A stretch of 42,626 nt of DNA from Gemmatimonadaceae bacterium (GCA_017881585.1 JADGQS010000011.1:1-42626), one strand, 5' to 3'; positions 23,932 to 32,281 are shown, counted from the first letter of the stretch. The notes: generated from the sequence alone by a model not told the origin. Translations and numbers: made by a program.

Positions 23932-24843
23932 CTGATCGCATTGCGTGGCGTGTCCAAGACGTACCGTTCGCTGCTGGGGCGCGAGGTGCGTGCGGTGGAG
24001 GACGTGACGCTCGACGTCGCGCCGGGTGAGGTGCTCGGCATCGCCGGCCCGAACGGGGCGGGCAAGAGCACGATCATCTCGCTGCTGCTCGGATTCCTCC
24101 GGCCGACGAGCGGCACGCTCTCGATCGACGGCATGGAGCCGCGTGCCTTCGTCGAGAAGTTCGGCGTCGCGTACGTGCCCGAACTGATGGCGCTTCCCAC
24201 GCACTGGACCACGGAGGGCGCGCTGCGGCGGCTCGCGGTGCTCGCGGGTGTGCCCGGGGAACGGCTCACGGCCGAAGTGGACCGCGTGATCGAGGCGCTC
24301 GCGATCGGCGAACATCGCAAGAAACGCCTCAAGACGCTTTCGAAGGGAAACTTCCAGCGCGTGGGCCTCGCGCAGGCGCTGCTGATGGAAACGCGCGTGG
24401 TGATCTTCGACGAGCCCACGCACGGGCTCGATCCGGTATGGACGCTGAAGTTCCGCGAAATCGTCGCATCGCTGAAGCGCGCCGATCGCGCGATCATCAT
24501 CGCGTCGCACAATCTCGACGAGCTCGAGCGGCTCACGGATCGCGTGGCGATCATCGACCGCGGCCGCATCCAGCGCGTGGTGACGATGAGCGGCGCGTCG
24601 GTGACCGCGCTCATGGCGTATCGTGTCCGCGTCGTGGCGGGCGGCGATGCGCTCGTCGCGTGTTTTCCAGGCTCGGTGCTCGGCGCGAACGGCGATCTCG
24701 AGATTCCTCCCGTCGATGTGCCGACGCTCAACGCCGGGCTGGCGGCGGCCATCGGAACGGGCGCGCTGATCTCGGCGGTGATCCCGCGCGAAAGCGCGCT
24801 CGAACAGGCGTTCCACGCGTCGGTCGGGGCGGGACCGCAGTGA
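23932..24843 (+). CDS. ABC-2 type transporter ATP-binding protein
   Basis: A 303-residue ATPase: Walker A GPNGAGKST, Q-loop-region variant VAYVPELMAL (Glu where Gln is usual), signature LSKGNFQRVGLAQAL, Walker B VVIFDEPTHGLDP and H-loop IIIASHNLDEL. The C-terminal 80 residues form the regulatory extension seen in ABC-2 exporters. There is no ATG: CTG at 23932 gives the family-like opening (M)IALRGVSKTY and has AGGA 7 bases upstream, while the track's TTG (23941) has poor spacing. Two permeases follow with GTGA and ATGA overlaps, then an M16 peptidase with another ATGA overlap, so all four are translated together. Confidence 0.9.
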   Translation: MIALRGVSKTYRSLLGREVRAVEDVTLDVAPGEVLGIAGPNGAGKSTIISLLLGFLRPTSGTLSIDGMEPRAFVEKFGVAYVPELMALPTHWTTEGALRRLAVLAGVPGERLTAEVDRVIEALAIGEHRKKRLKTLSKGNFQRVGLAQALLMETRVVIFDEPTHGLDPVWTLKFREIVASLKRADRAIIIASHNLDELERLTDRVAIIDRGRIQRVVTMSGASVTALMAYRVRVVAGGDALVACFPGSVLGANGDLEIPPVDVPTLNAGLAAAIGTGALISAVIPRESALEQAFHASVGAGPQ

Positions 24844-25598
24844 ACACGCGCCTGCTGCGGTACGCGCGGTTTCAGGTGCCTGATTTCCTGCTGCAGCGCC
24901 TCGCATTGCCGCTGGTCCTGCTCACGTTCGCGGCCGGGCTGCCGACGTACCTGATGACCAAGAACACGACCCCCGGCTTCATGCAGTCGCCGCAGGGGAT
25001 CCTTCTCGCGAAGCAGATGTTCGCGCAGGCGATCACGCTCTACCTGCCGCTCGGCGCGTTCGTCGGCGCCGTCGGCGTGATTTCGGCGGACCGCCAGCAG
25101 GGCTACTTCCGGTTCCTGTTCTCGAAGCCGGTAAACGTCCTCGCGTACTACGCGCAGACGTACCTGCTGCACGCGATGGTGTTCGTCGCGGTGTTCGGCC
25201 TGATCGTCTGGGGATTCAGCTCGTACACGATTCACTTCTCCGTGCACCGCTCGATGGAGGCCGCGGCGCTCACGTTCGTCCTGATCGGCGGGCTCGGACT
25301 GCTCCTGGGAGCGCTCACGAGGTACGATGGCGCCGGGCTCATCGCGTTCTACGTCCTGGCGCTGATCCTGCAGCAGCTGGTGGCTGCGCCGAACGGGCTG
25401 AAGAACGGCGGACTCCCCGGGTGGCTGGTGGTCATCGCGAAGGGGCTGCCTCCGGTCATGAAGCTCGACGTGCTGCGCAACCATCTGTACGCCGGCGAGG
25501 CGCTCGACGTGGCGCAGCTCTGGCACGTACTCGGTTACGGAAGCGGCGCCGCGCTCCTCGGGTTCGTGCTGCTGCGCCGGCTCCCGCTCGCCCGATGA
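24840..25598 (+). CDS. ABC-2 type permease, first subunit
   Basis: A 252-residue membrane protein with about six helices (LALPLVLLTFAAGLPTYLM, ITLYLPLGAFVGAVGVIS, LLHAMVFVAVFGLIVWGF, AALTFVLIGGLGLLLGAL, GLIAFYVLALILQQLVA and the C-terminal GSGAALLGFVLLRR). The start is GTG 24840, overlapping the ATPase stop; the track ORF begins far upstream in another frame of the ATPase. The segment GYFRFLFSKPVNVLAYYAQTYLLHA is nearly repeated in the next gene (GYYRFFFSKPVNVVSYYLHTFCVHG), so the two permeases are diverged duplicates likely forming a heterodimer. Confidence 0.85.
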   Translation: MNTRLLRYARFQVPDFLLQRLALPLVLLTFAAGLPTYLMTKNTTPGFMQSPQGILLAKQMFAQAITLYLPLGAFVGAVGVISADRQQGYFRFLFSKPVNVLAYYAQTYLLHAMVFVAVFGLIVWGFSSYTIHFSVHRSMEAAALTFVLIGGLGLLLGALTRYDGAGLIAFYVLALILQQLVAAPNGLKNGGLPGWLVVIAKGLPPVMKLDVLRNHLYAGEALDVAQLWHVLGYGSGAALLGFVLLRRLPLAR

Positions 25599-26365
25599 GT
25601 GCGGCTCGAAGCTTGTTCCTGACGCCGTCGCGGCTCGTCGTGCACACGCGATACGTGCTGCAGGATTACCTGCTGCTGCGCGCCGCGCTGCCGGTGGCGC
25701 TCATATCGTTCTTCGCCTGGATGATCGCGCGTCAGACGCTGAGGTTCGCCGGGCCCAAGCAGTGGGCCGATCCCCGCTTTCTCGCAGGGATACATTCGGC
25801 GTACGGAAGCTTCTCCGCGGTCTTGCTGTACTTCACCATGTTCCTCGCCGTGATCGCGGTCATGACGGTTGATCGCACCACGGGCTACTACCGGTTCTTC
25901 TTCTCGAAGCCGGTCAACGTCGTCTCGTACTACCTGCACACGTTCTGCGTGCACGGCGCGGCGGTCTGCGTTCTCCTCGCTCTCCTCGCGCTCGCGTGGG
26001 GAACGTGGCTGCCGCATGAATCGCTGCATCGCGCGTCGTATGTGGGCATGATCGCGTTTGCGCTCATCGGGGGTCTCGGCTTCGGCTTCGGAGCCCTCAC
26101 GAATGCCGACGCGGCGCTCACGCCGCTCTCCTTCATATTCGCGATCTCGGCGCAATTCACCCTGGTCGACTACACGGCGCCGCCGCGGTGGCTCGTGATT
26201 GCGGCGAAGGTCCTTCCACCCGCCGCCGACTTCGAGAAGACGCGCCACCTGCTGAGCGACGCGCATCCGTTCTTGGGCGCCCCGCTCGGGCACGTGCTCG
26301 CGTACGGCGCCGGAGGATGGATTCTCGGCCTGATATTCCTCCGCCGGCGCCCGCTCGCGCGATGA
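25595..26365 (+). CDS. ABC-2 type permease, second subunit
   Basis: A 256-residue paralogue of the preceding permease, with ATGA overlap on both sides. Helices include ALPVALISFFAWMIA, AVLLYFTMFLAVIAVMTV, GAAVCVLLALLALAWGTW, VGMIAFALIGGLGFGFGALT and LGHVLAYGAGGWILGLIFL. Shared features are RTTGYYRFFFSKPVNV and the final RRRPLAR (RRLPLAR in its partner). The pair with one ATPase resembles heterodimeric ABC-2 exporters. The substrate is unknown; coupling to an M16 peptidase hints at a peptide. Confidence 0.85.
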   Translation: MSAARSLFLTPSRLVVHTRYVLQDYLLLRAALPVALISFFAWMIARQTLRFAGPKQWADPRFLAGIHSAYGSFSAVLLYFTMFLAVIAVMTVDRTTGYYRFFFSKPVNVVSYYLHTFCVHGAAVCVLLALLALAWGTWLPHESLHRASYVGMIAFALIGGLGFGFGALTNADAALTPLSFIFAISAQFTLVDYTAPPRWLVIAAKVLPPAADFEKTRHLLSDAHPFLGAPLGHVLAYGAGGWILGLIFLRRRPLAR

Positions 26366-29016
26366 CCAGGTTGGTTCAGGTACCGTACGCGGGGTTGCTC
26401 GACTCCGTGCTCCCGCCGGAATCGGTGGTACGCACGACGCTCGCCAACGGGCTGCGCCTGCTCGTGCGGCGCGACACGAGCGCGCCGGTCGTCGCGATCG
26501 TCACCTACGTCGGAGCCGGCTATTTCGACGAGACCGACGACGAGATCGGCATCGCGCACGTGCTCGAGCACATGTACTTCAAGGGCACGCCCACCCGCGG
26601 CCCGGGTGAGATAGCGCGCGACACGAAGGCGAGCGGCGGCTATCTCAATGCCGGCACGATCTATGACCACACGTACTACTACACGGTGCTGCCATCGAGC
26701 GGGTTCGCGGCAGGGCTGGCGATCCAGGCCGACGCGTACGCGAACTCGCTGATCGACGGCGGCGAACTGTCCCGCGAACTCGAAGTCATCATCGAAGAGG
26801 CCAAGCGCAAGACCGACAGCGCCGGCGCGCTTGCCACCGAAACACTTTTCGAGCTGCTGCACGACAGGCATCGCATCCGGCGCTGGCGCATCGGTCACGA
26901 GGCGGGGCTGCGCACCTTCACGCGCGAGATGGTCGACGGGTTCTACCGCCGGTTCTATCGTCCCTCGAACACCGTCGTCGCGATCGTCGGCGACGTCGAT
27001 CCGGCAGAGGCGCGCGCGCTCGTCGAGCGGCACTATGGCTCGATTCCGGGCGGGACCGTCCATCGCGTGCCGGGTCCCGCGGAACCGCCGCACGTCGATC
27101 CGTCGTTCCGCTACTCCGAGTTTGCGGGCGACATCCAGCAGGCGGAGCTCGTCTTCGGCTGGCGCAGCCCGGCACTGCTGCACGACGACACGCCGCCGCT
27201 CGACCTGCTCGCGGCCGTGCTCGGGTCCGGCCGCGCCTCGCGCCTGTACCGCGCGGTGCGCGAGCGTCGTCTCGCGTCGTCGATCGTGGCGTACGACTAC
27301 ACTCCCGGCGAGATCGGCGTGTTCGTCGTGCACGCGACCGCGCGGCCCGAGCGCGGACGAAGTGCCGCGCACGCCGCGTGGGATCAGATCCGGCGCGCGC
27401 GCGACGGCGAAATCACCTCTGCCGAGGTCGAGCGCGCCCGGCGCGTGCTCGAGGCCCAGTGGCTCCGCCGGTTCGAGTCCATGGGAGGGCAGGCGAACCA
27501 CCTCGCGAGCTGGGAGCTCGCCGGCAACTGGATGCTCGGCGGCGCGTACCTCAATCGCCTGCTGACGTCCGATGCCGACCGCCTGACGGACGTGGCGCGC
27601 CGCTGGCTCGCGCCGGAGCGCGCCGGGCTCGTCGCGTATCGTCCCTCGGGCGCGCCGCCGTTCGCGACGAACGCGGCAGAGATGCGCGACGCCCTGGAAG
27701 GCGAGCGCCTCGAGCCTCTTTCTCCGCTCACGCACCCGGTCCCGCCGACGCCCGTCCATGGTTCGCGGGCGTGGGTCTTCGAGCGCGAGGAGGCCGAGGT
27801 GCGCGTGTTCCGCATGTCCGGGGGCGTTCCCGTGCTGGTGCACCGCCGTCCCGGCGCGCTCGTGCACCTGGGATGGTTCGTGCGCGGCGGCGCGGTGCAC
27901 GAGGCCGCGAACGCGACCGGTCTGACATCGCTCATGACGCGTGTGTCGCTCAAGGGAACGGAGCGCCGCAGCGCGCAGCGCATCGCCGAGGACGCGGAGT
28001 TTCTGGGTGGCGTGCTGTCGACCGCTGCCGCCGCCGACGGATTCCAGTGGACGATCTCGGTGCCGAGGCGCCGTCTCGACGAGGCCGCCGAGCTGCTCGC
28101 CGACGTCGTGCAGCGCCCGTCGTTCAGCGAGGAAGGGCTCGAATCCGAGCGCGCCGTCGCGCTCGCGAGCCTCGCGGCGTTGCGTGACGACATGTATCGC
28201 TGGCCGCTCCGCCTCGCGACGCAAGCGGCGTGGGGTTCGCATCCATACGGCCGGTCGGTGCTCGGCACGGAGGAATCGCTCGCGGCGATGGATTCCGCTG
28301 CGCTGCGCCGCTGGCACGCAAAGGTGGCCGTCGAGGCGCCGGGCGTTCTGGTGTGCGTCGGCGACGTCGGGCCGGACGAGGGCGCATCGCTCGCGACGCG
28401 CTTCTTCAGCGGACTGCGCGCCGCCGACGGTGAAGCCGTGCCGGCACCCGCTTGGCCGACCGGCGTCCTGCAGAACGAAGACCGGCGCGACAAGGCGCAG
28501 AGCGCGCTCGCCATGCTGTTCGAGGGTCCGGCTCGCGATGACGACGCGCGCTTCACCGCCGGCATGATCGCGGGCGTCGCGAGCGGGCTCGGCGGGCGTT
28601 TCTTCGATGAGCTGCGCGATCGCCAGTCGCTCGCGTACACAGTCATGGCGGCACCGCTCGTGCGTCACCGCGCGGGGGCGTTCAGCGCCTACATCGCCAT
28701 GTCGCCCGAAAAGGAAGAGGCGGCCCGCAGCGGCCTGCTCCGCGAGTTCGCCCGCCTGCGCGAGTCGCCCGTCACGGAGCGCGAACTCACGCAGGCCAAG
28801 ACGTACGCGCTCGGCACATGGGCGATCCGTCGGGAGAGCGCGGCGGCCGTGATGGGCGACATCGCCGACGCGTGGCTGTTCGGCCGGTCGCTCTCCGAAC
28901 TTACGGAGTATGAGTCTCGAGTTCGCGCGGTGTCAGCGGCGCAGATGCTCCAGCTGGCGCGTGCTTATTTCGATCCGGAGCGACGCGTGGAAGGAATCGT
29001 GCGCGCGATTCGGTGA
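26362..29016 (+). CDS. M16-family zinc metallopeptidase, tandem-domain
   Basis: An 884-residue two-lobed peptidase of the pitrilysin/insulinase family. The first half holds the inverted zinc motif HVLEH (His66, Glu69, His70) after GAGYFDETDDEIGIA, and the third ligand in ELEVIIEEAKRK (Glu145/146). The second half (from about residue 480) has the same fold with no HxxEH: VRGGAVHEAANATGLTSLMTRVSLKG. There is no signal peptide in the preferred start (MTRLVQVPYAGLL, ATGA overlap with the permease), so it appears cytoplasmic, unlike many periplasmic M16 proteins. The coupling to an ABC exporter suggests processing of the exported substrate or removal of a peptide (inference). Confidence 0.9.
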   Translation: MTRLVQVPYAGLLDSVLPPESVVRTTLANGLRLLVRRDTSAPVVAIVTYVGAGYFDETDDEIGIAHVLEHMYFKGTPTRGPGEIARDTKASGGYLNAGTIYDHTYYYTVLPSSGFAAGLAIQADAYANSLIDGGELSRELEVIIEEAKRKTDSAGALATETLFELLHDRHRIRRWRIGHEAGLRTFTREMVDGFYRRFYRPSNTVVAIVGDVDPAEARALVERHYGSIPGGTVHRVPGPAEPPHVDPSFRYSEFAGDIQQAELVFGWRSPALLHDDTPPLDLLAAVLGSGRASRLYRAVRERRLASSIVAYDYTPGEIGVFVVHATARPERGRSAAHAAWDQIRRARDGEITSAEVERARRVLEAQWLRRFESMGGQANHLASWELAGNWMLGGAYLNRLLTSDADRLTDVARRWLAPERAGLVAYRPSGAPPFATNAAEMRDALEGERLEPLSPLTHPVPPTPVHGSRAWVFEREEAEVRVFRMSGGVPVLVHRRPGALVHLGWFVRGGAVHEAANATGLTSLMTRVSLKGTERRSAQRIAEDAEFLGGVLSTAAAADGFQWTISVPRRRLDEAAELLADVVQRPSFSEEGLESERAVALASLAALRDDMYRWPLRLATQAAWGSHPYGRSVLGTEESLAAMDSAALRRWHAKVAVEAPGVLVCVGDVGPDEGASLATRFFSGLRAADGEAVPAPAWPTGVLQNEDRRDKAQSALAMLFEGPARDDDARFTAGMIAGVASGLGGRFFDELRDRQSLAYTVMAAPLVRHRAGAFSAYIAMSPEKEEAARSGLLREFARLRESPVTERELTQAKTYALGTWAIRRESAAAVMGDIADAWLFGRSLSELTEYESRVRAVSAAQMLQLARAYFDPERRVEGIVRAIR

Positions 29017-29080
29017 TGAGAATCGAGTTCCGAGACGGTTGCGGGATGCGGGATTTCCAGCAATTGCAGGGTGCAGGTGA

Positions 29081-29780
29081 GGAATGCTCCCGAATTGCAG
29101 GTTGCAGGTGAGGAATGCGGGATGCGGGGTAAGATGAGAGTGGCGAGTTTGGATACGGGATGCGGGGAAAGGCTTGTGTTTTGAGGCCATCAGGGTTGCA
29201 TCGTTGACGCATGACCAACTCTTCGGTGCAAGCTTTCAGCGAGTGGGAGAAGGGCGCGGACAAATCGCGCGTCGGTGATCCGCTTTGGAGTGTGCAAGCC
29301 TATCGACTCAGTCTCTTTGCGATCGAGAGCCATACCTTCGATCGGCGCATCAACGCACAGTTCGGTATGGCTGCCGCCCTCGACCAACTCACGCGGGCAA
29401 TCGGATCCATCTCCGCGAACCTCGCGGAGGGCTACTCTCGTTCGTCGGTAGCGGATCGCACGCGATTCTACGGGTACGCCCTCGGATCGACTCGCGAGGC
29501 CATCGCGTGGTACGACACGCTGCAGTTTGAGTTGGGTGACGTCGCCGCAGAGCGTCAGTGCACGCTGATTCAGATTCGCCGACTGCTCCTGACCATGCTC
29601 AAGAGGACGCGCCCGGACGGTCCCGCGCACTCGATGCGCGACTTTCCGAAGCGAACGCCCGACTCTGACAGCTGAACGCCGCGTCTCGCTTCTTCCCGCA
29701 TCCCGCATCCGATCTCACTTCTCATCACTTACCCCAGTACCCGCATTCCTCACCTGCAACCTGCAATTTCGGGAGATTCC
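29081..29780. mobile_element. Inverted-repeat element carrying a four-helix-bundle gene
   Basis: A gene of 465 bp is enclosed by imperfect inverted repeats of roughly 90 bp. The left arm (29081-29170) and the reverse complement of the right arm (29692-29780) share GGAAT, CTCCCG, AATTGCAGGTTGCAGGTGAG, GAATGCGGG, GGGGTAAG, ATGAGA and CGGGATGCGGG in the same order with a few small gaps. Outside and inside these limits the similarity stops. The left side has an extra direct copy of AATTGCAGGGTGCAGGTGAG at 29063-29082. No target-site duplication is obvious. No transposase domain is visible. It is set between the M16 gene and DUF2461. Calling it mobile is inference from the architecture. Confidence 0.55.
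29211..29675 (+). CDS. Four-helix-bundle protein (S23/Avd-like)
   Basis: A 154-residue protein matching the TIGR02436-type four-helix-bundle family: WSVQAYRLSLFAIESHTF, then FGMAAALDQLTRAIGSISANLAEGYSRSS and DRTRFYGYALGSTREAIAWYDTLQFELGD, with two amphipathic helices at the end. SISANLAEGYSR followed by RFYGYALGSTREA is the family signature. Relatives are encoded in 23S rRNA intervening sequences and, as Avd, beside diversity-generating reverse transcriptases, where they are small basic nucleic-acid-binding pentamers. No reverse transcriptase or rRNA is near. The gene lies between long inverted repeats. RBS is weak, and the ATG at 29211 is the first plausible start. Confidence 0.85.
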   Translation: MTNSSVQAFSEWEKGADKSRVGDPLWSVQAYRLSLFAIESHTFDRRINAQFGMAAALDQLTRAIGSISANLAEGYSRSSVADRTRFYGYALGSTREAIAWYDTLQFELGDVAAERQCTLIQIRRLLLTMLKRTRPDGPAHSMRDFPKRTPDSDS

Positions 29781-29788
29781 GAATCCCC

Positions 29789-30514
29789 CTAACGACTCTT
29801 CGCTGGTAGGTACCCTAGCGCGCGATTCAGCCAGCGGCACATGGGCACCAGCCGCGCGAAATCTTTCATCGCCTTGTCCGCAAGCTTCGGCGAGAGCATG
29901 TCGGCATCGCTGTACATGCGGTGCATCGTGAACGAATTGAATCGCAGCCAGCGTTCCGCCGGATGTCCCTCCTCGAACCCGCGCGGCAGCCGCTTGAGCA
30001 GGACTCCATCCTCGTCGTCCACGAGGCCGCCGAATCGCTTCAACACCGCGGGCGCCGTGACCGCGCGCTTCCATCCGGCGAGATCCTCACTGAAGTGCTC
30101 GCGAACCTTCGCGAGCGAGGGACGCGGCGGCATCCAGAGCCCCGCCGCGACCAGCGACGCGTTCGGTTCGAGGTGAACGTAGAATCCCGCGCCGCCGTCG
30201 ATCTCCCTGGCCACGCCGCGGCCCGGCGCGCGATGATAGATCCAGAGCGCCACGTGCGCCTTGTACGGCGACTTGTCGTTCGAGAAGCGCACGTCGCGGT
30301 AGATCCTGAACATCGAGCGCTTCGGGTCGCCGACGAACTCCGGCGCGAGACCGGCAAAGCGCACGTCGAGTTCCTCGATGAGCGCCTTCATCGGATCGGA
30401 GACCTCGCGCACGAACTCCTCGCGCCGCGCCTCGAACCACTCGCGGCGGTTGTTCTTCTTCAGTCCGCGCAGGTACGCGAGCGCCTCGGGTCTGAATCCG
30501 CGGAACGATTGCAT
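29789..30514 (-). CDS. DUF2461 (TIGR02453) protein
   Basis: A 241-residue cytoplasmic protein of the DUF2461 family. The recognisable parts are FRGFRPEALAYLRGLKKNNRREWFEARREEF, KRSMFRIYRDVRFSNDKSPYKAHVALWIYH, GAGFYVHLEPNASLVAAGLWMPPRPSLAKVR and LKRLPRGFEEGHPAERWLRF. The biochemical role is unknown to me. The right arm of the inverted-repeat element ends about 9 bases past its stop codon. Confidence 0.9.
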   Translation of the reverse strand: MQSFRGFRPEALAYLRGLKKNNRREWFEARREEFVREVSDPMKALIEELDVRFAGLAPEFVGDPKRSMFRIYRDVRFSNDKSPYKAHVALWIYHRAPGRGVAREIDGGAGFYVHLEPNASLVAAGLWMPPRPSLAKVREHFSEDLAGWKRAVTAPAVLKRFGGLVDDEDGVLLKRLPRGFEEGHPAERWLRFNSFTMHRMYSDADMLSPKLADKAMKDFARLVPMCRWLNRALGYLPAKSR

Positions 30515-30540
30515 CGTGATCGGGAGGGATTAGCGTTTTC

Positions 30541-30554
30541 TTCGGTCTTCGGTC
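30541..30554. repeat. Two TTCGGTC copies touching a stop codon
   Basis: TTCGGTCTTCGGTC ends at the base before the stop codon (TCA at 30555) of the SpeD-like gene, as the same word does at the patatin gene. Confidence 0.75.
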
Positions 30555-30914
30555 TCAGCCCCGGTCGAACCGTCCGCTCCGCGCTTCGCCCGCGCCGAGC
30601 TTCCGTGTGAATACGTCAACCGCCTTCTGCGGATCGCGTCCGGCGGGCACGAGCAGGTCGAGCAGCAGTGTCTCGCGCGCGGGAATCGTGTGCACGATGA
30701 CGTGGCCGAGGTCGAGCAGCAGGAGCACGGCGAGTCCGTCGCGCGGAAGCTCGCGCACCATCGGCGGTTCGGCGGTGGAGAGGCCCGCGGCGCCCGCCGC
30801 GGAAAGGAGCAATCCCGAGAGTGCGGCGCCGTCCCGGAGGATCGGCGACGTCACGCCGCGAAAATCCGCGGTGCGGTGCACGAGCGGCGGCGGCCCATGC
30901 GCCTCGACGGCCAT
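30555..30914 (-). CDS. SpeD-like (AdoMet decarboxylase fold) protein lacking catalytic residues
   Basis: A 119-residue protein whose layout follows the small bacterial S-adenosylmethionine decarboxylases: HRTADFRGV (cf. HxxxDLxGC), LLLSAAGAAGLST, DGLAVLLLLDLGHVIVHTIPARET (cf. GVSGVVLLAESHISIHTWPE) and LLVPAGRDPQKAVDVFTRKL. The serine that self-cleaves to the pyruvoyl group (ESH) is replaced (LGH), and the usual TCG cysteine is replaced too; the following His of IHT remains. So it should not form the cofactor. It may be an orphan binding or regulatory homologue, or not related in function. It is 4 bases downstream of the M28 peptidase gene. Confidence 0.55.
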   Translation of the reverse strand: MAVEAHGPPPLVHRTADFRGVTSPILRDGAALSGLLLSAAGAAGLSTAEPPMVRELPRDGLAVLLLLDLGHVIVHTIPARETLLLDLLVPAGRDPQKAVDVFTRKLGAGEARSGRFDRG

Positions 30915-30918
30915 CGGC

Positions 30919-32250
30919 TCAGCGCGCCGGCGGCGGCGTGGCGCCGGCGGGCCGCCGCGCAGGCTGCTGGAACACGCGCGTGAGCGAGCGCGCCCCGGTC
31001 GGGCCGACGGAACGAACCGCCGCGATGGCGTCGTCGAGTTCCTCGTCCAGCCGGAACGAGGTGCCCTGCACGGGAATGACGCGAACGTACGTCGGCTGCG
31101 CCGTCGAGCGCACGAGCACCTCGTACGACGCCGCGCCCGGAACGGCCGGCCACGTGAGGTCCCAGTCCTGCCCGCCGCTCACGGTGTCCCGGCGCTGCCG
31201 CGCGCTGTCGGGCGGCGCCGGCGCGGCGGCAAGCGCGGCGACCGTGGCGAGGTTGAGCCTGGCGATATTGGCCGCGTATCCGAAGTTCACGAACTTGAAT
31301 TCGTCGGTCGGGAGGTGCTGCCGCTTGTAGTTCTCGAGGCGCTCGGTGAATCGCAGCGCGGGCGCGCCGATCCGCTGGAACGGCCCGTGATCGCCGCCGC
31401 GTCCGAGACGGTCGAGACGGAAGGTCGGCCTGACCTCGAACTTCGGGAGGTAGACCTGGCCGAGGCCCCACACGTACCGCGCCAGTTCGCCGCTCAGGCC
31501 CGGCACGGAATCCACCGCGTAGATGCGCACGCTCGTCGAGTCCGTCTTTCCGTTCTCCGCGACCACATTCCCGATGATGTCGTCGGTCATTCCGGCGACG
31601 ATCGTCAACCCTGCGTCCTTGAGGCGCTGCGCGAGGTGCGCGGATCCGAGCGTACCCTGTTCCTCGGCGGCATAGAGCGCAAAGACGATCGTTGCGTCGA
31701 GCCCCTTCGGATACCGCTTCGACATCACGCGGGCGAGCTCCATCACCGCCGACGTTCCGCTCCCGTCATCGTCCGCGCCGGGAGCGGTGGAGGTCGAATC
31801 GTTGGTGCTGGTCCTGCATACGCACGAGTCGTAGTGCCCGCCCATCACGATCACGCGCGTGGTGTCGCGCCCGGGCAGCCACGCGAGCACGTTCACGACG
31901 TTCATCGTCACGCGCTGCGGATGTCGCGCGTTCACGATCATCGCGGGGTCGTACTCGACGCGCAGGCAGCCGCTGCACTCGCGGCTGTACGCGCGAAGCT
32001 CGCGATAGAGATACCGCCGCGCCGCGCCGATGCCGCGCGATTCGGAGGCCGTGTCGCTCATCGTGTTCCGCGTGCCGAACGAAACGAGCGCGGAGTCGGT
32101 CTGGCGAATGCGCGCCGGCGAGACCTCGGCGAGCGCGGCGGACAGCGCGGCATCGCGCTTGAGGCCGATGCTGACGTCCGGCGCTTTTTGCGCGGATACC
32201 GGCGCGATCGCGGCCCACGCCATGGCGAACGCGAGAACCCTGCCTGTCAT
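30919..32250 (-). CDS. M28-family zinc aminopeptidase, exported
   Basis: A 443-residue secreted peptidase. A signal peptide (RVLAFAMAWAAIAPVSAQ) is followed by the M28 domain: VIVMGGHYDSCVC (zinc His), APGADDDGSGTSAVMELARV (bridging Asp), ALYAAEEQGTLGSAHLA (catalytic and zinc Glu) and GRGGDHGPFQRIGAPALRF (last His). The C-terminal 90 residues look like a fibronectin type III domain (WDLTWPAVPGAASYEVLVRS). M28 enzymes remove N-terminal residues from peptides. The start is ATG 32250; a second ATG 21 bases upstream (32271) is also inside the same repeat, so the repeat supplies both starts. Confidence 0.9.
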   Translation of the reverse strand: MTGRVLAFAMAWAAIAPVSAQKAPDVSIGLKRDAALSAALAEVSPARIRQTDSALVSFGTRNTMSDTASESRGIGAARRYLYRELRAYSRECSGCLRVEYDPAMIVNARHPQRVTMNVVNVLAWLPGRDTTRVIVMGGHYDSCVCRTSTNDSTSTAPGADDDGSGTSAVMELARVMSKRYPKGLDATIVFALYAAEEQGTLGSAHLAQRLKDAGLTIVAGMTDDIIGNVVAENGKTDSTSVRIYAVDSVPGLSGELARYVWGLGQVYLPKFEVRPTFRLDRLGRGGDHGPFQRIGAPALRFTERLENYKRQHLPTDEFKFVNFGYAANIARLNLATVAALAAAPAPPDSARQRRDTVSGGQDWDLTWPAVPGAASYEVLVRSTAQPTYVRVIPVQGTSFRLDEELDDAIAAVRSVGPTGARSLTRVFQQPARRPAGATPPPAR

Positions 32251-32281
32251 CTGCCGTCCGCCGTCTGTCATCTGTCGTCTT
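32251..32281. repeat. TCTGCCG-type repeat between two genes
   Basis: CTGCCGTCCGCCGTCTGTCA and TCTGTCGTCT fill the gap between the M28 start codon and the stop codon of the cyclic-nucleotide-binding gene, touching both. It is a degenerate form of the words seen at 1925 and 17852. Confidence 0.7.

Noticed and set aside
26170-28668. Long minus-strand ORF of 832 residues
   Set aside because: Antisense shadow of the permease and M16 peptidase genes, rich in Arg/His/Glu and with no recognisable domain.
23932-29016. RiPP biosynthetic cluster
   Set aside because: No precursor peptide, radical SAM maturase or cyclase is adjacent; only the ABC and M16 combination hints at it.
29211-29675. Diversity-generating retroelement accessory gene (avd)
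   Set aside because: No reverse transcriptase, template repeat or variable repeat is visible in the flanking genes.
29081-29780. Insertion sequence with transposase
   Set aside because: The enclosed protein is a four-helix bundle, with no DDE, HUH or serine/tyrosine recombinase motif and no obvious target-site duplication.
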